Positions 6,308 through 15,089 are shown, numbered from the stretch's first letter. The stretch: DNA of 47,781 nt from Frankia sp. AgB1.9 (GCF_016786355.1 NZ_JADWYX010000058.1:8669-56449); one strand, 5' to 3'. Notes: generated from the letters alone by a model not told the origin. Made by a program: numbers and translations.

Positions 6308-8089
6308 TCAGATTCCGTGGGCCTGCAGCCACATCTCCAGCAGGCCGACCTGCCAGAGCGCGTTCGCGCCGAGGTTGGTGCGCTCCTCGTTGGGCGCGGC
6401 GAGCGCCGCCGTCACCCACTCCGCCCGGTAGAGGCCGCGGCGGCGGGCCGCCGGGTCGTGCAGCGCCGCCGCCACCCGGTCGAGGATCGGGCCGGACAGG
6501 TGACGGATCGCGGGCACCGGGAAGTAGCCCTTCGGACGGTCGATCACCTCGTCCGGCAGCAGCGTCCGACTGATGTCCTTCAGGACGCCCTTGCCGCCGG
6601 AGGCGAGCTTGTACTCCGGCGGGCAGGCGGCCGCGAGCTCGACCAGCTCGTGGTCGAGGAACGGCGTGCGCGCCTCCAGCCCGGCGGCCATCGTCATGTT
6701 GTCGACCCGCTTCACCGGGTCGTCGACCAGCATGATCGTGGAGTCGATCCGCAGCGCCGCGTCGACGGAGGTCTGCGCGCCGGGGTACGCGAAGTGCTCG
6801 GCGACGAAGTGCCGGCTCGCGTCGGCCTCGATCAGGTGGTCGGGCGAGACGACCGCGGCCAGGTCGGCGTGGGCCCGGTCGGCGAAGACCCGCAGGTAGT
6901 TCTCGACGGCCTCCTCCCGTGGCACGGCGGCCAGCGGCCGATACCAGGAGTAGCCGGCGAACACCTCGTCGGCGCCCTGCCCGGACTGCACCACGGTCAC
7001 GTCCTTGGCGACCTCCTGGGACAGCAGGTAGAACGCGACGCAGTCGTGGCTGACCATCGGCTCGCTCATCGCGTCGATGGCCGCGTCCACCGCGGGCGCC
7101 AGGTCCACGTTCGGCACGAGGATCTGATGGTGGTCGGTGCCGAAGTGCTTGGCGACCAGGTCGGAGTAGTGGAACTCGTCGCCCGTCTCGCCGCCGGCCG
7201 CGTCGAAGCCCACGCTGAACGTCGCCAGGCCCGCCTGCCCGGCCTGGGCGAGCAGCGCGACGATCATGCTGGAGTCCAGCCCGCCGGACAGCAGCACGCC
7301 GACGGGCACGTCGGCGACCATCCGGCGGCGCACCGCGACGCGCAGCTTCTCCGCGACGGCGTCGCGCCAGTCGAGCGCCGACCAGCTGGCGTGCTCGGCG
7401 CGGCGGGTGAAGTCGGGCCGCCAGTAGACCTTGTCGGTGCTGGTCCCGTCCGGCTCGATCACGCGGACCGTCGCCTGGGGCAGCTTGCGCACCCCGCGCA
7501 GGATCGTGCGCGGCGGCGGGACGATCGCGTGGAACGACAGGTAGTGGTGCAGCGCGACGAGGTCGAGCTCGGTGTCCACCCCGCCGCCGGCGAGCAGCGC
7601 GGGCAGGGTCGAGGCGAACCGGATCCGGCTGGCGTCGGCGCTGACGTAGAGCGGCTTGATGCCGAGGCGGTCCCGGGCGAGCACCAGCCGGCCGCTGTCA
7701 CGCTCGTGGACGGCGATCGCGAACATCCCGGCGAAGTGGTCGACGAAGCCGACCCCCCACCGGTGGTAGGCCTTGAGCACGACCTCGGTGTCCGAGCCGG
7801 AGAAGAACCGGTAGCCGGCGGCGGTCAGCTCGTCGCGCAGCTCCTGGTAGTTGTAGACGCACCCGTTGAACACGACCGTGAGGCCCAGCTCCGGGTCGGT
7901 CATCGGCTGCGCGCCGCGCTCGGACAGGTCGATGATCTTCAGCCGACGGTGGCCGAGCGCCACCGGGCCGGCCGAGAACAGGCCGACGCCGTCCGGGCCG
8001 CGCCGCTCCAGCGCCGCCGTCATCCTGGCGACCGCCGCGACGTCAGCCGGCTGGCCGTCCAGCCGTAGCTCCCCGCTCAGCCCACACAT
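6308..8089 (-). CDS. Asparagine synthase-like amidotransferase, N-acetylglutaminylglutamine amide type
   Basis: A 593-residue class II glutamine amidotransferase. The N-terminal Ntn domain starts MCGLSGE with nucleophile Cys2 and has RGPDG, LGHRRL and VFNGCVYNY substrate-site strands. The C-terminal synthetase domain holds the PP-loop SGGLDSS near residue 267. It therefore hydrolyses glutamine and uses ATP to amidate a carboxylate. The stretches LLAGGGVDT and ALHHYLSFHAIVPPP are characteristic of the GgnA/'trio' subfamily, which amidates N-acetylglutaminylglutamine, rather than of ordinary AsnB. A GGGAGCGG tract precedes the ATG. The ligase-fusion gene lies 102 bp upstream on the same strand. 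I infer a dipeptide-amide product; plain asparagine synthesis is less likely but not excluded. Confidence 0.85.
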   Translation of the reverse strand: MCGLSGELRLDGQPADVAAVARMTAALERRGPDGVGLFSAGPVALGHRRLKIIDLSERGAQPMTDPELGLTVVFNGCVYNYQELRDELTAAGYRFFSGSDTEVVLKAYHRWGVGFVDHFAGMFAIAVHERDSGRLVLARDRLGIKPLYVSADASRIRFASTLPALLAGGGVDTELDLVALHHYLSFHAIVPPPRTILRGVRKLPQATVRVIEPDGTSTDKVYWRPDFTRRAEHASWSALDWRDAVAEKLRVAVRRRMVADVPVGVLLSGGLDSSMIVALLAQAGQAGLATFSVGFDAAGGETGDEFHYSDLVAKHFGTDHHQILVPNVDLAPAVDAAIDAMSEPMVSHDCVAFYLLSQEVAKDVTVVQSGQGADEVFAGYSWYRPLAAVPREEAVENYLRVFADRAHADLAAVVSPDHLIEADASRHFVAEHFAYPGAQTSVDAALRIDSTIMLVDDPVKRVDNMTMAAGLEARTPFLDHELVELAAACPPEYKLASGGKGVLKDISRTLLPDEVIDRPKGYFPVPAIRHLSGPILDRVAAALHDPAARRRGLYRAEWVTAALAAPNEERTNLGANALWQVGLLEMWLQAHGI

Positions 8090-8191
8090 GTCCGCTCCCG
8101 ATCATCGCTCGTCCGGTCGTCGACTGCCGGTCGCGCCGCTCGCCCCTTTGCTCCGTTGTGCCCCGGATCGACCGGGGCATACCGGACCAGG

Positions 8192-10885
8192 TCAGCTCCG
8201 CAGTAGCCAGGTGTCCTTGCAGCCACCACCCCGGGACGAGTTCACGACGAGGCTGCCGGCCGGGGCGACCCGGCTGAAGGCCGCCGGCGCCACCACCGTC
8301 TGCTCGCCCTGGTACACGAACGCCCGGAGATCGACGGCGCGCGGCTCGAACCGGCCCTCGCCGGCCCCGGCCCCCGGGGCCTCGGCGGCCGTGACGTCGT
8401 CGACGGCCCAGGTCGGATGGGTCGACAGCGCGACCACCTCCTGGCCGATCCAGCGCCGCGGCTCGGCGAGCAGCTGCGCGCGAGCCTCCGTCAGCTCGTG
8501 CGCCTGGGCGCGCGGGCCGATCAGGACGCCGGCGCCGCCGTACCCGTCGACCGGCTTGACGACCAGCTCGTCGAGGTGGGCCAGCACGTGGTCGAGCTGC
8601 GCCGGGTCGCCGCAGACGTAGGTCGGGACGTCGTCCAGCACGGGCTGCTCACCCAGGTAGTACGGGATCAGCCGGTTGACGTAGGCGTAGACCACCTTGT
8701 CGTCGGCGACGCCGTTGCCCGGGGCGTTGGCCAGGCTGACGGTCCCGGCGGTGAGCGCGGCGGCCAGCGGGGGGCCGAGCGGCGCGCCGTCGGCACCGAG
8801 GGCGGCGTACAGGTCGTCGTCGTCGATCCGCCGGTAGAGCACGTCGACCGGCCGCGGCGCTCCGCCGGCCGGGTCGAGGTAGCGGACGGCACCGTCGTCG
8901 ACGACGAGGTGACGCGGCTCCAGCAGCGGGACGACCATCTGCTCGGCCAGGAACTGGTGCTCGAAGTACGCGGAGTCCTCCGGCCCGCTGGTCAGCACCG
9001 CGACCGCCGGAACGCCGTGGCTGTCGCGGCCGCGGGCCCGGGTCGGCGCCGCGGCCACGAGCGCGGCGTGCAGCAGGGCCGGCACCGCGTCGAGGCCGAG
9101 AATCCCCGGCCGGACCGACAGCTCGGGCAGCGCGCCGCGAGTCAGCCAGCGCGCGGCGACCGCGTAGGCGGCCCCGGAGGGGATCCGCAGGTTGTCCTCC
9201 AGCACGAGCCACCGGCCGTCGCCGCCGCGAACCAGGTCGATGCCGCTGACGGTCGCGCGGATGGCGCCCGCGGGAACAGCGTGCCCCCAGTGCCGCAGGC
9301 CCGGCGACGCCGGCACGGCCCAGGCGGGCAGAATCCCGTCGGCGACGGCATGCCCGTCGGCGTAGACGTCCCGCAGGAAGGCCTCCAGCGCCCGGACCCG
9401 CTGGACCAGGCCAGTACCGATCATCGCCCAGTCGGCGGCGTCGACGATCCGTGGCACCAGGTCCATCGGAAGCGGCCGGGTCTCGTCCTCGCCTGCGACG
9501 CGGAAGACCATGCCCTGGGCGGTCTGGGTGGCCCGGCGGGCCGCGGCCCGCTCCGCGAGCGCCGCCGGGCCGATCCGTTCCAGCGTGCGCAGCACCCCCC
9601 GGTAGCTCGGGCGGACCAGGCCACGGGCGTCCAGGGCCTCGTCGTAGCCGTCCGGCTGGAAGTCCGGCCGGCCCTGGTACCCGGACAGCAGCGCCGGCGC
9701 GACCCGGTCGGCCCGGGCCAGCGCGGTGGAGTCACCGGAGCCCGCGGCGGCCGCCGAGCCGGTCAGGCTCGGCTCGGCCTGGCGGGTGCGGGCGAGCAGC
9801 AGGTCGGCGGCGTCCGTCAGCAGGCCGCGGCGCAGGAAGGCCCGGCGGGCCGCGGCGGCGGCGCTGCCACGCTGAATAGCCTGCTCGGCGAGCTCGGTCA
9901 GCAGCTCCCAGTCCCCCGCCGCCTCCAGCTGGGGCCGGATCTCGGCGAGCAGCCGACCCAGCAGGTCCTCGGCCGGCACCGGCCCCGCGCCGCCGCCCGA
10001 CGGCTCTACGAGGTCACCCTCCAGCCCGGAGCGGGCGGCCCGCCAGGTGGCGGCCCGCAGCAGCTCGGCGCGCGGCAGCTCGACGGGCGCCCCGGCCTCG
10101 ATCGCGGCGACCGAGTGGCTGACCAGGCCGCGGAACAGGCCCGCGATCAGCACGACGGTGTCCACGTCCGGGCAGGCGTCGCAGACGCGCAGCTCGACGG
10201 TGGGCAGGTGGGCCGACGGCCGGATGTCGAAGTAGACCATGCCCGGGTCGCTGATCACCCCGGACTTGACCAGGTCGGCGACCAGCTGGTCGTACTCGGC
10301 GGCGGTCTGGAACCGGCCGGTCACCCCGGCGGTCGGCCAGCGCTGCCAGACCATCGTGCGCATGCTCGCGTAGCCGCTGTCGGCGCCCAGCCAGAACGGC
10401 GAGCTCGCCGAGAGGGCCAGGAACAGCGGCAGCCAGGGGCCGACCCGGGCGATGACCGCCATGGCGGTGTCCCGGTCACCGACGTCGACATGCACGTGCG
10501 CCCCGCAGATCACCTGCTCCCGGGCGAGGATCTGGTACTCCTCGGTCATCTGCAGGTAACGCGGGTCGCGGCTGACCTCCAGCCGGTCCGGGTCGACGAT
10601 CGGGACGGTGCCGGCGGCGACCGGACCAAGCCCGAGCGGCTCGGCGGCCGCGGCCAGCTCCTGACGCAGGTCGACCAGGTCGGCGCGCAGCGCGGCCAGA
10701 TCGCGGGTCGGCGCGCTGTTCGTCTCCACGACGGACTTGAGGAGCTCGGAGGTGAAGCGCCCGGCTGGCAGTGCCTCCAGAATCTCCCCGGCCCGGGGGA
10801 CCAACGCCCGGGTGACCAGATCGAGGATGTGGAACTCCTCCTCGACGCCGACGGCCGGAATCGGCGTGTCGCTCATGGTCGCCAC
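8192..10885 (-). CDS. Fusion: GCS2-type carboxylate-amine ligase and circularly permuted ATP-grasp
   Basis: An 897-residue two-enzyme fusion. Residues about 10-390 form a glutamate-cysteine-ligase-2 domain (GVEEEF at 13-18, GAHVHVDVGD, ELRVCDACPDVD). Residues about 400-897 form a circularly permuted type-2 ATP-grasp (EDNLRIPSG near 560, VDVLYRRIDDDDL, NAPGNGVADDK, ELVVKPVDGYGG, and the terminal NSSRGGGCKDTW). Both halves make amide bonds with ATP, so the protein probably assembles a small glutamyl peptide. GTG 10885 is chosen because GAGGAG (complement at 10893-10898) lies seven bases upstream; an ATG three codons later lacks spacing. The usual ATP-grasp companions (alpha-E domain, transglutaminase) are absent. 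The amidotransferase follows on the same strand. Confidence 0.87.
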   Translation of the reverse strand: MATMSDTPIPAVGVEEEFHILDLVTRALVPRAGEILEALPAGRFTSELLKSVVETNSAPTRDLAALRADLVDLRQELAAAAEPLGLGPVAAGTVPIVDPDRLEVSRDPRYLQMTEEYQILAREQVICGAHVHVDVGDRDTAMAVIARVGPWLPLFLALSASSPFWLGADSGYASMRTMVWQRWPTAGVTGRFQTAAEYDQLVADLVKSGVISDPGMVYFDIRPSAHLPTVELRVCDACPDVDTVVLIAGLFRGLVSHSVAAIEAGAPVELPRAELLRAATWRAARSGLEGDLVEPSGGGAGPVPAEDLLGRLLAEIRPQLEAAGDWELLTELAEQAIQRGSAAAAARRAFLRRGLLTDAADLLLARTRQAEPSLTGSAAAAGSGDSTALARADRVAPALLSGYQGRPDFQPDGYDEALDARGLVRPSYRGVLRTLERIGPAALAERAAARRATQTAQGMVFRVAGEDETRPLPMDLVPRIVDAADWAMIGTGLVQRVRALEAFLRDVYADGHAVADGILPAWAVPASPGLRHWGHAVPAGAIRATVSGIDLVRGGDGRWLVLEDNLRIPSGAAYAVAARWLTRGALPELSVRPGILGLDAVPALLHAALVAAAPTRARGRDSHGVPAVAVLTSGPEDSAYFEHQFLAEQMVVPLLEPRHLVVDDGAVRYLDPAGGAPRPVDVLYRRIDDDDLYAALGADGAPLGPPLAAALTAGTVSLANAPGNGVADDKVVYAYVNRLIPYYLGEQPVLDDVPTYVCGDPAQLDHVLAHLDELVVKPVDGYGGAGVLIGPRAQAHELTEARAQLLAEPRRWIGQEVVALSTHPTWAVDDVTAAEAPGAGAGEGRFEPRAVDLRAFVYQGEQTVVAPAAFSRVAPAGSLVVNSSRGGGCKDTWLLRS

Positions 10886-11145
10886 GCTACGTCTCCTCGG
10901 TTGCGGCGGCATGTGGCGGGTGTGAACCGCCCGCCCGTCCAGCGCTTCGTGCCCACCGGCCGGTCGTCTCACCCGTCGCCGGCCACACCGGTCGCCCGGG
11001 AGCCGCCGGCGTCTGGGCAGGCAGTGGCGCTGGCCGGCTCGTCAGGCCGCCCGGCACCCGGGTCGAACAACGGCGAGCAGGATGGGCGGAAGGACTCTCC
11101 GGCGTACTGTGGCGAGCATGCCCGTGAAAACCCCAACGAATGCGC

Positions 11146-11172
11146 CGGAAATGATTTCGGAAACCGTTTCGG
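11146..11172. promoter_or_regulatory. Two overlapping Zur-box-like palindromes
   Basis: CGGAAATGATTTCGG (11146-11160) and CGGAAACCGTTTCGG (11158-11172) overlap by three bases. The cores GAAATGATTTC and GAAACCGTTTC are spaced 12 bp apart. The first shares the centre AAATGATTT with the actinobacterial Zur box TGAAAATGATTTTCA. They stand about 86 bp upstream of the CDF exporter. In Streptomyces coelicolor, Zur activates the CDF exporter gene zitB, which makes the placement meaningful. Identity of the regulator is inferred. Confidence 0.45.
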
Positions 11173-11257
11173 CGCCTATTCCGGTGGGTGTCCTGGAAAT
11201 CACGCTGAACGCGCTGGACGGCCGGAGGAACGGGCCATTCCGCCACCGAGGGCATCG

Positions 11258-12427
11258 GTGACCGGTCCGACGAACCACGCGGCCGACGAGCAGCGCAGTC
11301 CGCGCCCGCACGCCGGCCACGGCCCGGACGGCGCGTCCAGGACCGCCTCCCCGAACGTCTCGCCGGCCGCCTCCCCGGCCGCCTCGCGGCACGAGGAACG
11401 ACCCGACGCGGGCCACCCTGAGCCCGACCACGACCAGCCTGGCGGCGGCCACGACGGTCACCACCATGGCCCAGGCGGGCATACCCACCGGCCGTCGGCG
11501 TCGGCGGACGCCAGGCTGCTGACCGCGGCGCTGGCCCTGATCGGTGGCTTCCTGATCGCCGAGGCGATCGTCGGCTTCGCCGTCGGCTCGGTCGCGCTGC
11601 TGTCGGACGCGGCGCACATGCTCACCGACGCGGGCTCGCTGGCGCTGGCGCTGGTCGCGATGCGCCTGGCCGCGCGCCCGGCGGGCGGCCCGCTGACCTA
11701 CGGCTGGCGGCGAATCGAGATCCTCTCCGCGCAGGCGAACGGCTTCGCGCTGCTCGCGCTCGCCCTGGTGCTGGCCGTGCCGGCGATCGGCCGGCTCGTG
11801 CACCCGACCGGCGTCGCCGGCCCGCCGGTCCTGGTCACCGCACTCGTCGGGGTCGCGGTGAACGTCGGGGCGACGACGCTGCTGGCCCGCGCCGACCGGC
11901 GCAGCCTGAACGTCGAGGGCGCCTTCCAGCACGTGCTCACCGACCTGTTCGCCTTCCTGGCGACGGCCGCGGCCGGCCTTGTGATCATCCTGACCGGGTT
12001 CACCCGGGCCGACCCGCTCGCCGCGCTGGTCGTCGCCGCGATGATGGTCCGCGCCGGGTACGGCCTGATCCGTGACACCGGCCGGGTCTTCATGGAGGCG
12101 GCCCCGGTCGGCGTCGACCCGGCGGAGATCGGCCGGGCGCTGGCCGCCCTCGACGAGGTGGCCGACGTGCACGACCTGCACGTCTGGGAGGTCACCTCCG
12201 GGATGGCCGCGCTGTCCGCGCACCTGCTGGTCGACCCGGCCGGGGACTGCCACCGGATCCAGGACGCCGCCCGCCACCTGCTGCGGGAGCGCTGGCGGAT
12301 CGACCACGTCACCCTGCAGGTCGACCACGCCGAGCCGACCCTGCTGACGATCACCCTCGGCCCCCGCTGGCAGTGCTCCGTCACCCCGACACCGCCGGAG
12401 CCGGGCCACGACGCGGGTGAGGGATAA
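11258..12427 (+). CDS. Cation diffusion facilitator (zinc/cobalt exporter, CzcD/ZitB type)
   Basis: A 389-residue inner-membrane proton-coupled exporter of Zn2+ or related divalent ions. The N-terminal cytoplasmic tail carries a His-rich metal-binding stretch (GGGHDGHHHGPGGHTH). Six hydrophobic spans follow. The transport-site HxxxD pairs are present in TM2 (AAHMLTDAG) and TM5 (QHVLTDLF), the zinc-selective pattern. A cytoplasmic alpha/beta domain with HDLHVWEVTSG closes the protein. GTG 11258 is preceded by GAGGG with a five-base spacer. The frame is open far upstream but that is antisense to the ligase gene. It is divergent from the ligase gene, with Zur-like palindromes between them and a strong hairpin about 80 bp downstream. 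Confidence 0.9.
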   Translation: MTGPTNHAADEQRSPRPHAGHGPDGASRTASPNVSPAASPAASRHEERPDAGHPEPDHDQPGGGHDGHHHGPGGHTHRPSASADARLLTAALALIGGFLIAEAIVGFAVGSVALLSDAAHMLTDAGSLALALVAMRLAARPAGGPLTYGWRRIEILSAQANGFALLALALVLAVPAIGRLVHPTGVAGPPVLVTALVGVAVNVGATTLLARADRRSLNVEGAFQHVLTDLFAFLATAAAGLVIILTGFTRADPLAALVVAAMMVRAGYGLIRDTGRVFMEAAPVGVDPAEIGRALAALDEVADVHDLHVWEVTSGMAALSAHLLVDPAGDCHRIQDAARHLLRERWRIDHVTLQVDHAEPTLLTITLGPRWQCSVTPTPPEPGHDAGEG

Positions 12428-12507
12428 CCGGACACCGCCGACATCCCGGCGCGGGAGAACCGCGCGGAGAACAACGCCGCGTGACGACAGGAACTGGCGG
12501 GTGACGG

Positions 12508-12545
12508 GAGAACGGGGCCGGTGTCCCGGCACCGGCCCCGTTCTC
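12508..12545 (+). terminator. Strong hairpin terminator after the CDF exporter
   Basis: GAGAACGGGGCCGGTG and its exact reverse complement form a 16-bp stem with a six-base loop (TCCCGG). It lies 80 bp downstream of the exporter stop. There is no T-tract, as is common in GC-rich actinobacteria. Confidence 0.75.
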
Positions 12546-12736
12546 GGATCCAGTGTCCGTCCGCCCGCGGGCGCCGGCGCCGGCGGGTCTACTCGGCGCG
12601 GCCGGTACACCACGCGCGATCGACACGCGGACATCCGCGCACACGGGCGGAACGCGCAATTGCGACATTTATGGCTGAACGGTGAGCGTGCGACGCGGCA
12701 CCGGGAACGACATTCACCCATCCCGGAGTGAGGCAC

Positions 12737-12746
12737 GTCACGTGAC
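12737..12746. promoter_or_regulatory. Palindrome GTCACGTGAC before the hotdog gene
   Basis: A perfect 10-bp palindrome about 50 bp upstream of the double-hotdog reading frame, next to a locally AT-richer stretch (ATTTATTCAGTAATCAG) that could hold the promoter. Otherwise I see nothing in the 12546-12794 spacer. The regulator is unknown. Confidence 0.3.
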
Positions 12747-12794
12747 CGGGACCATTTATTCAGTAATCAGCTGAAGCCTGCTAGACACAAGCAC

Positions 12795-13876
12795 GTGATC
12801 GGGGACGAGGCGGGCATCCTGACCGCCGGGGGCGCGACCGAGGCCGCGGCGGGCACCGCGCCCGCCGACGAGGCCGCGCGGACCGGCGTACCGGTGGGCA
12901 GCCCGTTCGCCGACGCCGCCGGCGCCCGCCTGCTCACCACCGCCGCGGGGCGTGCCACCGCCACGATGACCATTCCGGCCTGGCTCGCCGGCCCGACGCC
13001 CGGTGGCCACCTCGGCACGGCCGCCGTCGCCGCCCTCGCGGAGATCGCGATGGGTGCCGCGGGCAACGCCGGGCTGGCGGCCGACGAGCTGACCCAGACC
13101 GCGGCTCTCCAGCTGCACACCCGCGGCCCGGCCGAGGGCTGGCCTGGCCTCGGGGCGGCCGCGCCCGCGGTGTCGGTGTTCGTCCCCGCGCAGGCGGCCG
13201 GCCGGACCCGTCCGCGCCAGGTCGAGCTGCGCGCCGAGGCGCGGGTGCAGGACACCGAGGCGGACGAGGCCGGCGCGCCGCTACGCCGGGTGACCGCGAC
13301 CGTCAGCACCCCGGCGGCCGCCCGCTGGCGACGGCCACCGCGATCCGCGCCGTCATCCGGTCGACGAGCGCCGACCGGGACCGCGCCGAGGACGCCGCCG
13401 GGCTGGCCGACCGCGCCGGCCCGACCGACCGCGGTCAGGCGGACGCGGCGGCGCGGCAGACACCCGACGGGCTGGTCCGCCACCGGCCGCCGTCGCATCC
13501 CCTGCTCGCGGAGCTGGCCGCCGACGTGGACCACGACGGCGACCGGGTGACCCTGCGGCTGACGCCGCCGGCCTGGCTCGCCAACCGCCTCGGCCGGGTG
13601 CACACGGCCGCCAGCTGCGCGCTCGTGGAGGCGGCGATCGGCACCGTGCTCGCCCGGCGGCTGCCGACCGGCTCCACGGTGCACACCCTGTCGCTCGACC
13701 TGACGGTCGTCCGCTTCCTGACGCTGGAGGCGGAGGTGACGGCGGTGGCGACTGTCCGCCACCTCGGGCGGCGACTGGCCGTGGTCGACGTCGAGGTGGG
13801 TCAGGCAGCAGCGCCACCGAGCGTGCTCGGCAGGGCGACGGTCTCCCGCACCAGCCACCGTCTGTCGCAGCCGTAG
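12795..13876 (+). pseudogene. Double-hotdog thioesterase-like protein with one frameshift
   Basis: Two reading frames together make one protein of about 360 residues with two hotdog (PaaI/acyl-CoA thioesterase-like) domains. The first runs from GTG 12795 to about 13315, with the hotdog helix PGGHLGTAAVAALAEIAMG. The second runs from about 13316 to 13876, with VHTAASCALVEAAIGTVL. The two domains are clearly paralogous (TIPAWLAGP and TPPAWLANR open each). Continuity is lost near 13310-13325, where the coding frame shifts by -1, consistent with one missing base in a GC-rich run. It is either a sequencing error or a recent disruption. If intact it probably hydrolyses or binds acyl-CoA. Start choice is weak: no clear Shine-Dalgarno. 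Confidence 0.6.
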
Positions 13877-14082
13877 AATCCCTGGTTGAGACGCCAGCTG
13901 ACGGCGGTCGGCAGCGGCGGAACCAGTAGTCCGTAGGCAACCTACATTTACGGATCGTAATCAGGCATCTTCACAGTGTGTTACATTCTTCGTATCACAC
14001 CGTGGTATTACGCGACCCGTGACCGAGTGACTACAACTCCCCTGCAAGACTCACCGCGACATCGCGAGAGCGAGCTCGCGGC

Positions 14083-14102
14083 CTGGGCGGCAGGCCGCCC
14101 AG
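14083..14102 (+). promoter_or_regulatory. Leader hairpin before the GntR regulator
   Basis: CTGGGCGGC and GCCGCCCAG form a perfect nine-bp stem around a two-base AG turn, just upstream of the GGGGGACGA ribosome-binding site of the regulator gene. A weaker stem (GCGAG...CTCGC, 14063-14078) precedes it. Further upstream the leader is AT-rich, with a small inverted repeat TTACG-GAT-CGTAA near 13948. It could fold the 5' leader or be chance in GC-rich DNA. Confidence 0.35.
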
Positions 14103-14123
14103 CCACCCACAGGGGGACGAGTC

Positions 14124-15089
14124 ATGGCGTTACTGCAACCGGCCACCAATCTCGACACGGCCCGCCGGAGCGCCCACCCGGTGCGCATGACCAGAGTGGG
14201 CGGCCCGATGGGCACAGCGGTGGGCGCGGCCGCGCTGGCCGGCGGAACGGGTCGCCCCGCCCCGCCGTCGCTGCTGGACGACGGGCGGGTCGGGCGCCAT
14301 GTGCGGGTCCCCAAGACCGCCGAGCTGGTCGCCGCGCACCTGCGCCGGCAGATCGTGCGCGGCGAGCTGGTCGAGGGCGACGCCCTGCCTCCCGAGGCGG
14401 TCCTCATGGAGCAGTTCGGCGTCTCCAGGCCGACGCTGCGCGAGGCCTTCCGCGTCCTGGAATCGGAGGCGCTGATCTCGGTCCGCCGCGGCGCGCACGG
14501 CGGCGCCCGGGTGCACCGGCCGGACGGTCACGTCGCGGCCCGCTACGCCGGGCTCGTGCTGGAGCACAGGCAGACGACGGTCGCCGACGTCCAGCACGCG
14601 CGGGCGTCCCTGGAGACGCCAGCGGTACGGATGCTGGCCGAGGCGCCGGCCGGGCCGGTGCTGAGCCGGCTGCGGGCCGCGCTGAGCGAGTCCGCCGCGG
14701 CGATGGACGGCGACCAGGTGACCGCCGCTCCGGCGGCCAGCCAGGACGGCACCGGCCCGGACCCGTGGGCGGCGCTGAACGGCTTCCACCACCTGCTCGT
14801 CGAGCTGGCCGGAAACCAGACGCTCACGGTGATCGACAACATGCTCCGCCACATCCTGCACACCGCGGCGACCGGCCACCAGCCGGCGGCGGGCGAGCGT
14901 CCCGAGCTGTCGGGCCCCGCCGACGCGGAGGGCCGGGACGAGCTGGGCGCGCACCTGGACGTGCACCGGCGCCTGGTGGAGCTGATCGAGCAGGGCGACC
15001 CGGACGCGGCGGAGGCGCTCTGGCGCCGGCACGTGGCCGAGGCCGCCGACGAGCAGTCGGCTGCGCTGCTCGACCTGCTCGGCGGCTGA
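14124..15089 (+). CDS. FadR-subfamily GntR transcriptional regulator (FCD domain)
   Basis: A 321-residue DNA-binding regulator. After a 55-residue N-terminal extension, a winged helix-turn-helix spans about residues 57-125 (HLRRQIVRGEL, LPPEAVLMEQFGVSRPTLREAFRVLE, then the wing). A C-terminal all-helical FCD ligand domain (about 140-315) contains FHHLLVELAGN and LDVHRRLVELIEQGD, the last with a His placed as in metal-binding FCD proteins. Such proteins sense carboxylates or acyl-CoA. AGGGGGACGAG before the ATG is a good ribosome-binding site. A perfect terminator-like hairpin follows the gene, so it is monocistronic. Its targets are unknown. Confidence 0.88.
   Translation: MALLQPATNLDTARRSAHPVRMTRVGGPMGTAVGAAALAGGTGRPAPPSLLDDGRVGRHVRVPKTAELVAAHLRRQIVRGELVEGDALPPEAVLMEQFGVSRPTLREAFRVLESEALISVRRGAHGGARVHRPDGHVAARYAGLVLEHRQTTVADVQHARASLETPAVRMLAEAPAGPVLSRLRAALSESAAAMDGDQVTAAPAASQDGTGPDPWAALNGFHHLLVELAGNQTLTVIDNMLRHILHTAATGHQPAAGERPELSGPADAEGRDELGAHLDVHRRLVELIEQGDPDAAEALWRRHVAEAADEQSAALLDLLGG

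Noticed and set aside
6308..8089. Plain asparagine synthetase AsnB
   Set aside because: Not excluded, but LLAGGGVDT and ALHHYLSFHAIVPPP with the adjacent ligase fusion fit the N-acetylglutaminylglutamine amidotransferase subfamily better.
8417..11257. Very long open frame on the plus strand continuing into the CDF exporter
   Set aside because: It is antisense to the ligase fusion, whose motifs are unmistakable. Only the part after GTG 11258 has family features. High GC keeps opposite frames open.
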